From Lachnospiraceae bacterium UBA6987 (GTDB lineage: Bacteria; Bacillota; Clostridia; Lachnospirales; Lachnospiraceae), in NCBI GenBank assembly GCA_002449955.1, contig DJYD01000063.1, forward strand, positions 3,058 to 8,183: a DNA stretch of 5,126 nucleotides, given 5' to 3'. A model generated the notes under the pieces. That model saw only the letters and a program-made list of their open reading frames with translations. It did no database searches and had not been told where the DNA came from. The position numbers were made by a program, and so were the translations under genes. Of this stretch, positions 1 to 5,064 are shown piece after piece; within the stretch, counting starts at the first letter, position 1; every line of letters starts with the position of its first letter.

Positions 1-116
1 AACGCCGGCAACATGAAGATCAGGTAGAGCTGCCAGTGCTGCCGCAGATACACCAGGGTGTTGTGCGTCCTCTGCTTGAGGGGCACAGCTTCCTTGGCAG
101 GCAAGGGCTTTTTCAT
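1..116 (-). CDS. ABC sugar transporter permease, LplB type (N-terminal fragment)
   Basis: This is the 5' end of a gene that continues beyond the left edge; 38 codons are visible. The peptide starts MKKPLPAKEAVPLKQRT and reaches a HWQLYLIFMLPA segment at residues 27-38. A short basic cytoplasmic tail followed by a W-Q-L-Y-L-(hydrophobic)-L-P run is the usual start of the first membrane helix in LplB-type permeases, the membrane subunits of ABC importers for oligosaccharides in Firmicutes (family knowledge). The ATG is supported by a strong ribosome site, AAAGGAGGA, six bases or so upstream. It is divergent from the regulator at 413 and has its own promoter (202-230), so one of the LacI-type regulators here probably controls it. 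The solute-binding protein and second permease would be expected to lie further left. Substrate cannot be told from this fragment. Confidence 0.82.
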   Translation of the reverse strand, partial: MKKPLPAKEAVPLKQRTHNTLVYLRQHWQLYLIFMLPA

Positions 117-121
117 TGTAA

Positions 122-130
122 TCCTCCTTT
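122..130 (-). promoter_or_regulatory. Ribosome binding site of the LplB-type permease
   Basis: Read on the minus strand this is AAAGGAGGA, a near-perfect Shine-Dalgarno sequence. The AGGAGG core lies six bases before the ATG at 116-114. It fixes the start of the partial permease gene, which would otherwise rest on only 38 codons. Confidence 0.85.
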
Positions 131-198
131 TTCGATTCTCCCCAGACGCGCATTTGCATTGGCAGGATGCATTTGCACATTTCAAGCGGGGGCCTTCC

Positions 199-209
199 TG
201 TATATTACA
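199..209. promoter_or_regulatory. Candidate operator TGTA-TAT-TACA at the permease promoter
   Basis: TGTATATTACA is an inverted repeat with perfect four-base arms and a three-base centre. It covers the minus-strand -10 box (202-207). The same design recurs at the LacI-C promoter (TGTATGTTACA, 3989-3999) and, degraded in one arm, at the LacI-A promoter (TACATGTTACA, 371-381). Placement over a -10 box suits a repressor site. Binding by LacI-A or LacI-C is inferred. Confidence 0.45.
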
Positions 210-230
210 CGATCATTTTGACGGTGTCAA
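202..230 (-). promoter_or_regulatory. Sigma-A-type promoter of the permease operon
   Basis: On the minus strand a perfect -35 box TTGACA (230-225) is followed by a 17-base spacer and a -10 box TAATAT (207-202, four of six consensus bases). Transcription would start near 195, giving a leader of about 80 bases before the ATG at 116. The -35 box is one arm of an inverted repeat (218-230), and the -10 box lies inside a TGTA-N3-TACA dyad (199-209). Both placements fit repression by blocking RNA polymerase. The boxes are seen directly; activity is inferred. Confidence 0.65.
218..230. promoter_or_regulatory. Inverted repeat TTGAC-GGT-GTCAA over the permease -35 box
   Basis: Perfect five-base arms flank a three-base centre. 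The right arm is part of the minus-strand -35 box TTGACA. The left arm reads TTGACG on the plus strand, but no good -10 box follows it at 17 bases, so a second promoter is unlikely. It may be an operator half-covering the promoter or simply coincidental symmetry around a consensus -35. Confidence 0.3.
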
Positions 231-354
231 TACCAAGTTGTTGCATTTGCATCATTTTTTCGTGAACGATGCAGGTTTTTATGCCAACTTTTCCCGGAAC
301 ACACCAAATAAAGTTGTTCAAAGTTGCAATTGCACATTTTTAAGCAATTAACAT

Positions 355-383
355 TTGACATATGCACTATTACATGTTACACT
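355..383 (+). promoter_or_regulatory. Promoter of LacI-A and the downstream operon
   Basis: A perfect -35 box TTGACA (355-360) is separated by 17 bases from a -10 box TACACT (378-383), preceded by the extended -10 element TGT (375-377). The start codon lies 30 bases beyond, so the leader is short. The layout matches the promoter of LacI-C (3973-4001) box for box, including the extended -10 and the ATCAGC sequence just before the ribosome site. This supports both promoters and a shared origin. Confidence 0.75.
369..383. promoter_or_regulatory. Candidate operator over the LacI-A -10 box
   Basis: ATTACATGTTACACT lines up with ATTGTATGTTACAAT at the LacI-C promoter at 12 of 15 positions, in the same position relative to the -10 box. 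The symmetry is imperfect here (TACA instead of TGTA in the left arm), which would predict weaker binding and partial autoregulation. Part of the similarity comes from the -10 box itself, so this is the weakest of the three copies. Confidence 0.4.
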
Positions 384-412
384 GTGTGTGAATCAGCGAG
401 GAGGACGCATCC

Positions 413-1438
413 ATGAAGAAAATCACCATACAGGATATCGCGGACGAACTTGGCATTTCCCGAAACACGGTATCCAAAGCCATCAACAATGCAGACGGCC
501 TTGCCGAGGCGACCCGTGAAAGAATCCTGCAAAAAGCTGCTGAAATGGGATACAAACAATTTTCATATATAACAGTACATTCAGGAGGCATCCCGAAACA
601 GGAAAGGAAGGAAAAAGGCGAGATCGCCCTGCTTCTGGGCGCCGCCGTCTCTCCTGCCCATTACGCAGTGACGATGCTGGACAAGCTCAAAAAAGAACTC
701 CCCAAATGGGGATATAATCTGAGCGCTTATCGGGTGGAGCATGAAAATAATCTGAACCGTACTCTGCCGCTCGCGTTCGATCCCAAGGGGATCAGCGCCA
801 TCATCTGCGTTGACATGTTCGACCGGACCTATGACGAGATGATCTGTTCTCTCGGCAAACCGGTGCTGTTTGTGGATGGGCCGAACAAGCGCGGCGGCCT
901 GGACCTGCCCGCCGACCAGCTGTATATGGACAGCACTACCCCGATTACACGCTTTGTAAACGACATGCTGGCCCGGGGCAGGCGCAGGATCGGTTTTATC
1001 GGAAATTACGAAACATGCCAGTCCCTGTTTGAAAGGTATACCGCCTATCGCTACGCCATGCTCATGGCCAACGATCCTGTGGAAGAACGCTTCTGCCTCA
1101 AAGCCGAGACCCGAGAGGAACTGGAGGGGGCTTTATCGTCGATCACCGACTTCCCGGAGGTGTTCATCTGTGCCCATGACCTGGTCGCTACCGAAGCGAT
1201 TTACGTACTGAGCAAGCTTGGCGTGTCTGTGCCCGGCGACGTACTGGTCTGCGGGTTTAACGACTCGCCCGCTTCCCGCATCATGACACCCACGCTCACT
1301 ACCGTGCATATCCACACCAATGTCATGGCTCTCTCCGCGATCCAGCTGCTGCTTTCCCGCATCGACGAACCCCATCTCGATTATCGTACCGTACATACAG
1401 AAACGAAGCTGATTTACCGGGATTCCACCAAGATCTAA
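413..1438 (+). CDS. LacI-family transcriptional regulator (LacI-A)
   Basis: A 341-residue sugar-responsive DNA-binding repressor of usual family length. The helix-turn-helix is at residues 5-25, with TIQDIADELGIS followed by the recognition helix RNTVSKAINN. Numbering coincides with E. coli LacI, so the base-reading positions 17, 18 and 22 are R, N and K. The sugar-binding core spans about 70-341 and shows VLFVDGPN near 150, RRRIGFIGN near 190, VFICAHDLVA near 260 and GFNDSPASRIMTPTLTTV near 283. The linker (about 47-70) is polar and lysine/glutamate-rich and lacks the canonical hinge-helix motif with its leucine lever. The usual ND of the effector loop is HD here. GAGGAGGA at 398-405 supports the ATG. 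It is divergent from a sugar permease and heads a probable operon with yesL. LacI-C is a close paralogue: 49 of the first 53 residues match. The inducer is unknown. Confidence 0.93.
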   Translation: MKKITIQDIADELGISRNTVSKAINNADGLAEATRERILQKAAEMGYKQFSYITVHSGGIPKQERKEKGEIALLLGAAVSPAHYAVTMLDKLKKELPKWGYNLSAYRVEHENNLNRTLPLAFDPKGISAIICVDMFDRTYDEMICSLGKPVLFVDGPNKRGGLDLPADQLYMDSTTPITRFVNDMLARGRRRIGFIGNYETCQSLFERYTAYRYAMLMANDPVEERFCLKAETREELEGALSSITDFPEVFICAHDLVATEAIYVLSKLGVSVPGDVLVCGFNDSPASRIMTPTLTTVHIHTNVMALSAIQLLLSRIDEPHLDYRTVHTETKLIYRDSTKI

Positions 1439-1469
1439 ACGAAACAGTATTACGATCAGGAGGTATACT

Positions 1470-2159
1470 ATGCGGTTTTTATCCTATGACAGCAAATTCG
1501 GCCGGCTTTTCCTGAAGCTCAGCTATGCCTGCTGTCTGAACACCCTTTGGTTTATCTGCTGCCTGCCCATTGTCACCATCGGGGCGTCTACGACAGCGCT
1601 CTATTACACCTCCTTCAAGATCGCAAAAGATGAAGGAAGCTTCATCACCACGATGTTTTTTCGCTCATTCAAGCAGAACTTCAAGCAAGCAACCATCATC
1701 TGGATCATCATGCTGATTACCGGCGCGCTCCTCTGTGTAGACGCTGTCCTTCTCTACCGGCTGCATCTTACCACTACCGGTACAGCCGCCGTGGTTTGGA
1801 CGCTTCTGCTGGCAGTCATTTTTGCCTGTATGGTCCTCTATGTCATCGTACTGTTCAATATTTTTCCCTTGCTGTCTATCGCCAGCAATACGACCGCCAA
1901 TATGTTCAAAAACGCCTTCCTGATCGGCACCCATTACCTGTTTGTCACCATCCTGGTGATTTTTATTCATTATGCCATGTTCTTCCTCGTGGTCAATGTG
2001 TTTACCCCCCTGATCATCTTTGGCGAAGGGCTGTGCGCGGTAATCAGCGCCCATATACTGCTGAGAATCCTGCGTCCCATGCTCTATGATCCAAACGAAG
2101 AGCAGACAGAGAACCCCAATGTGCCCGAAAAAGAACCCAGCGAGGAGACCGAGCTGTGA
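1470..2159 (+). CDS. yesL: YesL-family (DUF624) membrane protein
   Basis: A 229-residue integral membrane protein. Hydrophobic segments lie at about residues 17-37, 74-96, 108-132, 153-177 and 180-200, followed by an acidic, proline- and glutamate-rich cytoplasmic-type tail (207-229). The N-terminal stretch with NTLWFICCLPIVTIGAS and a following Phe/Lys-rich FKQNFKQAT segment is the family signature. In Bacillus subtilis yesL sits in the rhamnogalacturonan utilisation cluster beside an ABC importer, and relatives are widespread next to LplB-type sugar importers in Firmicutes. The biochemical role is not established. The start is set by AGGAGGT (1458-1464), five bases before ATG. It lies 31 bases after LacI-A without a terminator and overlaps the next gene by four bases, so all three are probably co-transcribed. 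Assignment to the family is firm; the gene symbol follows family usage. Confidence 0.88.
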   Translation: MRFLSYDSKFGRLFLKLSYACCLNTLWFICCLPIVTIGASTTALYYTSFKIAKDEGSFITTMFFRSFKQNFKQATIIWIIMLITGALLCVDAVLLYRLHLTTTGTAAVVWTLLLAVIFACMVLYVIVLFNIFPLLSIASNTTANMFKNAFLIGTHYLFVTILVIFIHYAMFFLVVNVFTPLIIFGEGLCAVISAHILLRILRPMLYDPNEEQTENPNVPEKEPSEETEL

Positions 2160-2893
2160 AACTGACGGAATCAGAGCGCGCGGAAAATCGGGAATTCCTT
2201 GCCAGAATGACGCTGCTCCAGCGTCTTGATTATATCTTCGAATACTATAAGTTTCCTTTGGTTCTGATGCTCATCGCCGTCGTTGCCCTGGGCAGTATTC
2301 TGTATTACAGAATCACCTATAAAAATACCCTGCTGTGCGTCGCGTACGCGAACATCGCCGTCGGCGATACGATGAACAGCGCCCTGGGCGAAGGCTTCCT
2401 GCGCTCCATCGGCGCGGATCCCGGCAAAAACGAGGTCAAGGTATACAGCGGCCTTTATCTGACCCAGGATGCCTCCGTGCAGAATCACCAGTATTCCTAT
2501 GCCTCCCGTCTCAAGATCATGGCAGCCATGACCAGCAGACAGCTGGACATCATGCTGATGAATCGGGAAGCCTATGACATCATGTCTGCCGGCGGCTATC
2601 TGCTGCCGCTGGAGGAACTGATCACACGGGACAGCGCTCTGGCCGGAAGAATCGCCGGAAAGCTGACAGAAAACACAGTGATTCTCGATGACAATGACAT
2701 CGAACATAAGCTGGACGAGAGCATTCCGTATCAGGCTGTCACCAAATCAGCCTCGAATGCCATTCTCATTTCTTCCTTTGATTTATTTGAACGCGCGGGC
2801 TTTTCAGGCGATGTATACCTCGGAGTCATCGGCAACAGTACCCGCATAGACGCTGTTCTTCAGTATATCGATTATCTGACGGCGGAAACATAA
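2156..2893 (+). CDS. Single-pass membrane protein with extracytoplasmic solute-binding-like domain
   Basis: A 245-residue protein that I do not recognise by name. Residues 1-32 are charged, with the motif RLDYIFEYYKFP, followed by one membrane helix (34-51). There is no lipobox cysteine, so it is an uncleaved N-terminal anchor. Residues 55-245 should be outside the cell. The stretch 121-155 (IMAAMTSRQLDIMLMNREAY, then SAGGYLLPLEEL) resembles the part of extracellular sugar-binding proteins where a small-residue helix, an LDI strand and a G-x-L-x-PLDEL turn follow one another; at about 190 exported residues it is only half a typical binding protein. It starts with GTG inside the yesL stop (GTGA overlap), with GAGGAG at 2142-2147 eight bases upstream, implying translational coupling. 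The pairing suggests the two proteins act together at the membrane. The solute-binding resemblance is inferred from pattern only. Confidence 0.8.
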   Translation: MKLTESERAENREFLARMTLLQRLDYIFEYYKFPLVLMLIAVVALGSILYYRITYKNTLLCVAYANIAVGDTMNSALGEGFLRSIGADPGKNEVKVYSGLYLTQDASVQNHQYSYASRLKIMAAMTSRQLDIMLMNREAYDIMSAGGYLLPLEELITRDSALAGRIAGKLTENTVILDDNDIEHKLDESIPYQAVTKSASNAILISSFDLFERAGFSGDVYLGVIGNSTRIDAVLQYIDYLTAET

Positions 2894-2917
2894 ACAGTCC
2901 GGCTGGACATATTGCTT

Positions 2918-2923
2918 TGGAGG
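2918..2923 (+). promoter_or_regulatory. Ribosome site deciding the LacI-B start
   Basis: TGGAGG is six bases before the ATG at 2930, a standard spacing. The in-frame ATG at 2924 abuts the site and the in-frame TTG at 2912 precedes it, so both are poor starts. The 2930 start also places the helix-turn-helix at the usual few residues from the N-terminus. Confidence 0.75.
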
Positions 2924-2929
2924 ATGCCC

Positions 2930-3916
2930 ATGGCAGACAGCAAGCGTATCACCATGAAGGATGTAGCCCGGGAAGCCGGGGTAGCCCTCGGTACGGTATC
3001 CAATGTTGTCAACGGTATTTCCGTGGGCGAAAGATATCAGCGCCGTGTGGAAGAGGCGATCGAAAAGCTCGGCTATCATGTCAACCGGCAGGCTCAGGCG
3101 CTGCGCAGCAATCAGAACGGCCTCATAGAAGTCATCCTTCCCGATCTCCACAATCCATTTTTTTCTATGCTTGCGGATACCCTGTGCAGAGAACTGGCGC
3201 TTCATTCCCGGCAGACGCTGCTGTGTCTGACAAAAGGCGATTTTGAGCAGGAACAGGCGTACATGCTCCTGGCCGAGCAGCAGATGGCCGGCGGGATCAT
3301 CTGTCTGACGGAGCACACTGATCTGCACATTCCCAAAGGCATCCCTGTCATTTCCATCGACCACGTACTCGGTCCGGGCATTCCCTGTGTCACCAGCGAT
3401 CATCATAGCGGCGGCTGTATCGCAGCGCAAAAGCTGATAGAAAACGGCTGCAAAAGCCTGGCTTACCTGCGTGCCGGCTCCCCCATGCCGAATGAAACCG
3501 ACAAACGCAGAGACGGTTTTGTCTGTGCCTGTACAGATGCCGGCGTTTCTTTTGAGACCGTGTGTATTCACGAAGGCGCCTCGTATCCCGTCTTCGAGGA
3601 TTTCCTTCATGAACATCTCCATGACGGACGTTTAAGCTATGACGGATTGTTCTGCGCAACGGATCTTTTGGCTCAGCAAATTCGCCACACCCTGAATCAG
3701 ATGAAACTCAGTGTTCCCAGGGACGTCCAGATCATCGGCTACGGCGGTTTGAAATGCCTTGGAGGAGATGATTTCTGCTGTTCAACCATTGTTCAGCCGG
3801 TGGATGAAATGGCCCAGCTGTGCGTGGATCTCATCCTTCACCCCTCCCGAAGGAAGTACTCCTGTTCCCTCCAGTGCCCCGTATATTATGCTTTCGGCGG
3901 TACAACCTGCAGGTAA
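2930..3916 (+). CDS. LacI-family transcriptional regulator (LacI-B)
   Basis: A 328-residue regulator, close to full family length, but of a different subfamily from its two neighbours. The helix-turn-helix is at residues 8-28 (TMKDVAREAGVALGTVSNVVN); positions matching LacI 17, 18 and 22 are L, G and N, so its operator should differ. A canonical hinge helix is present (RQAQALRS, 53-60, with the leucine lever at 58). The sugar-binding core starts with LIEVILPDLHNPFFS and contains IPVISIDHV, CVTSDHHSGG, the LFCATDLLA loop and a C-terminal PVYYAFGGTT, a usual ending in this subgroup. The gene lies 36 bases after the anchored protein with no terminator or promoter of note between, so it is probably the last gene of the operon starting at LacI-A. 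The target and ligand are not evident. Its stop codon lies between two CCTGCAGG palindromes. Confidence 0.92.
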   Translation: MADSKRITMKDVAREAGVALGTVSNVVNGISVGERYQRRVEEAIEKLGYHVNRQAQALRSNQNGLIEVILPDLHNPFFSMLADTLCRELALHSRQTLLCLTKGDFEQEQAYMLLAEQQMAGGIICLTEHTDLHIPKGIPVISIDHVLGPGIPCVTSDHHSGGCIAAQKLIENGCKSLAYLRAGSPMPNETDKRRDGFVCACTDAGVSFETVCIHEGASYPVFEDFLHEHLHDGRLSYDGLFCATDLLAQQIRHTLNQMKLSVPRDVQIIGYGGLKCLGGDDFCCSTIVQPVDEMAQLCVDLILHPSRRKYSCSLQCPVYYAFGGTTCR

Positions 3917-3949
3917 TCTTTTGTTTCAGAATGAGTAACTCCTGCAGGA
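3905..3949. repeat. Pair of CCTGCAGG palindromes around the LacI-B stop
   Basis: ACCTGCAGGT (3905-3914) and TCCTGCAGGA (3940-3949) are each perfect ten-base palindromes sharing the core CCTGCAGG, with core starts 35 bases apart. Because the core is self-complementary, the two copies can also pair with each other as an eight-base stem with a 27-base loop. No T-run follows, so a simple intrinsic terminator is not supported. They lie upstream of the LacI-C promoter (-35 at 3973) and could be a spaced operator pair; coincidence is possible. Confidence 0.4.
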
Positions 3950-3972
3950 TCAACCGACTGAATATGCAAATC

Positions 3973-4001
3973 TTGAACATATCGGGATTGTATGTTACAA
4001 T
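3973..4001 (+). promoter_or_regulatory. Promoter of LacI-C
   Basis: A -35 box TTGAAC (3973-3978) is followed after 17 bases by the -10 box TACAAT (3996-4001), which is preceded by the extended -10 element TGT (3993-3995). The arrangement copies that of the LacI-A promoter, with the same spacer length, extended element and following ATCAGC before the ribosome site. The start codon is 29 bases past the -10 box. It shows LacI-C is transcribed on its own, in addition to any readthrough from LacI-B. Confidence 0.7.
3987..4001. promoter_or_regulatory. Candidate operator ATTGTA-TGT-TACAAT at the LacI-C promoter
   Basis: A perfect inverted repeat with six-base arms and a three-base centre, ending exactly with the -10 box. 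It is the best formed of the three similar promoter dyads in this window (others at 199-209 and 369-383). Its position predicts strong repression of LacI-C, possibly by LacI-C itself or by LacI-A, whose recognition helix is identical. Binding is inferred. Confidence 0.5.
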
Positions 4002-4015
4002 ACGGATGAATCAGC

Positions 4016-4023
4016 AAGGAGGG
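4016..4023 (+). promoter_or_regulatory. Ribosome site deciding the LacI-C start
   Basis: AAGGAGGG lies six bases before the ATG at 4030. The frame is open upstream to an ATG at 3820, inside LacI-B, but that extension has no ribosome site, spans the LacI-C promoter and its peptide matches nothing in LacI-type proteins. The 4030 start also aligns residue 1 with residue 1 of LacI-A. Confidence 0.9.
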
Positions 4024-4029
4024 CCATTC

Positions 4030-5064
4030 ATGAAGAAAGTCACCATACAGGATATAGCGGATGAGCTGGGGATTTCCCGCAATACTGTATCCAAAGCAAT
4101 CAACAATGCCGATGGCCTTGCCGAAGCTACACGAGTAAAAATACTGCAAAAGGCCACTGAAATGGGCTATAAGCAGTTTTCCTATATAAAAGTTCATACC
4201 GCCAGCATCGCCGAACAGGAGAAGCAGGGAAAACAGGAGAAAGGTGAAATCGCCCTGCTCTGCGGGAATGTCATTGCTCCTGCTCACTTCGCGTCTTTGA
4301 TGCTCGACAAGTTAAAGATGGAGCTGTCTCAGCTGGGCTATCATCTGAACACGCATCGGGTGGAGCGCGACAACTTTCTGAACCGCTCGCTGCCCGTTAC
4401 ATTTGACCCTGAAAAGGCAAGTGCGATCGTCTGCATCGAAATGTTTGACCGGGAATATGATCAGATGATCTGTTCTCTCGGCCTGCCGGTGCTGTTTGTG
4501 GACGGGCCGAATAAGCGCGATGGCTTCGATCTGCCCGCCGACCAGCTTTATATGGACAATACGACCGCTATTACCCGCTTTGTAAACGACATGCTGGCCC
4601 GGGGCAAGCGCAGGATCGGTTTTATCGGGAACTACGAGCACTGCCAGTCTTTTTATGAGCGCTACGCTGCTTTCCGCTGCGCCATGCTGATGGCTGACGT
4701 TCCGGTGGATGAACGTTTCTGCATCAAAGAGAATGATCAGGAGCTGCTCACAAACGCCCTGACCAGCCTGACGGAATTTCCGGAAGTATTCATCTGCGCA
4801 AACGATTTTGTGGCAGATGACGCCATCTATACGCTTCGCAAGCTGGGCAAACGCATCCCGGAGGATATTTTTTTCTGCGGTTTTGACGACTCCCCGAATT
4901 CCCGCATCATGACGCCCTCCCTGACCACCGTTCACACTCATACCCAAATCATGGCGATCGCCGCCATGCAGCTGCTGATCTCACGCATTGAAAATCCCGG
5001 TCTGAATTACCGCGTCGTGCACACCGAAACAGAGCTGATCTACCGCGATTCTACAAAAGCGTAA
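4030..5064 (+). CDS. LacI-family transcriptional regulator (LacI-C), paralogue of LacI-A
   Basis: A 344-residue regulator aligned end to end with LacI-A, with a three-residue insertion in the linker (near residues 65-72, lysine/glutamine-rich). By eye about two thirds of residues match. The helix-turn-helix (5-25) is identical to that of LacI-A from residue 5 to 35, including the base-reading R17, N18 and K22, so both should bind the same DNA. The core carries VLFVDGPN near 153, KRRIGFIGN near 193, VFICANDFVA near 263 (the canonical ND, where LacI-A has HD) and GFDDSPNSRIMTPSLTTV near 286. As in LacI-A, no canonical hinge helix follows the DNA-binding domain. Differences in the effector pocket suggest a related but not identical inducer. 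It has its own promoter (3973-4001) with a perfect dyad over the -10 box, implying autoregulation or cross-regulation. Confidence 0.93.
   Translation: MKKVTIQDIADELGISRNTVSKAINNADGLAEATRVKILQKATEMGYKQFSYIKVHTASIAEQEKQGKQEKGEIALLCGNVIAPAHFASLMLDKLKMELSQLGYHLNTHRVERDNFLNRSLPVTFDPEKASAIVCIEMFDREYDQMICSLGLPVLFVDGPNKRDGFDLPADQLYMDNTTAITRFVNDMLARGKRRIGFIGNYEHCQSFYERYAAFRCAMLMADVPVDERFCIKENDQELLTNALTSLTEFPEVFICANDFVADDAIYTLRKLGKRIPEDIFFCGFDDSPNSRIMTPSLTTVHTHTQIMAIAAMQLLISRIENPGLNYRVVHTETELIYRDSTKA

Larger units (their letters stand above)
150..334. repeat. Four copies of GCAWTTGCA in the divergent region
   Basis: GCATTTGCA occurs at 150-158, 169-177 and 243-251, and GCAATTGCA at 326-334. The last is part of the perfect ten-base palindrome TGCAATTGCA (325-334); the copies at 169 and 243 are preceded by T, giving TGCATTTGCA, symmetric except in the two central bases. 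Two copies lie in the permease leader, one just upstream of its -35 box, and one about 20 bases upstream of the LacI-A -35 box. A related ATGCAAAT lies upstream of the LacI-C promoter (3964-3971). Four near-identical symmetric nonamers in under 200 bases suggest a binding-site array. Which protein binds is unknown. Confidence 0.55.
117..412. promoter_or_regulatory. Divergent control region between permease and LacI-A
   Basis: This 296-base stretch contains no credible gene; the short open frames across it lack ribosome sites and resemble nothing. It is AT-rich compared with the flanking genes. It holds a minus-strand promoter (202-230) for the permease, a plus-strand promoter (355-383) for LacI-A, promoter-overlapping dyads at 199-209 and 371-381, a TTGAC-GGT-GTCAA inverted repeat (218-230), and four copies of GCAWTTGCA. 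The permease transcript would have an untranslated leader of roughly 80 bases containing two of those copies. The density of symmetric sites suggests control by more than one regulator. Confidence 0.8.

Noticed and set aside
218..246. A second plus-strand promoter with TTGACG at 218-223.
   Set aside because: The sequence at the right distance, TTGCAT, matches the -10 consensus at only three positions; the TTGAC is better explained as one arm of the inverted repeat over the minus-strand -35 box.
150..334. GCAWTTGCA copies as a CRISPR array.
   Set aside because: The units are nine bases with irregular spacing (19, 74 and 83 bases between starts) and no long repeats; a binding-site cluster fits better.
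36..351. Short plus-strand open frames across the permease start and the divergent region.
   Set aside because: No ribosome sites, no recognisable protein, and they run through the minus-strand permease start, its promoter and the repeat cluster.
2804..3622. A 272-codon open frame on the minus strand.
   Set aside because: It lies opposite LacI-B and the end of the preceding gene, both well supported by family motifs. The product shows no recognisable domain, so it is a shadow frame.
3820..4029. A 70-residue N-terminal extension of LacI-C starting at the ATG at 3820.
   Set aside because: It overlaps LacI-B in another frame, crosses the LacI-C promoter, has no ribosome site and no similarity to LacI-type proteins; the 4030 ATG has AAGGAGGG at the right distance and aligns with LacI-A.
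4312..4947. A 211-codon minus-strand open frame.
   Set aside because: Entirely opposite LacI-C, with no domain and no ribosome site evident; explained by codon bias of the true gene.
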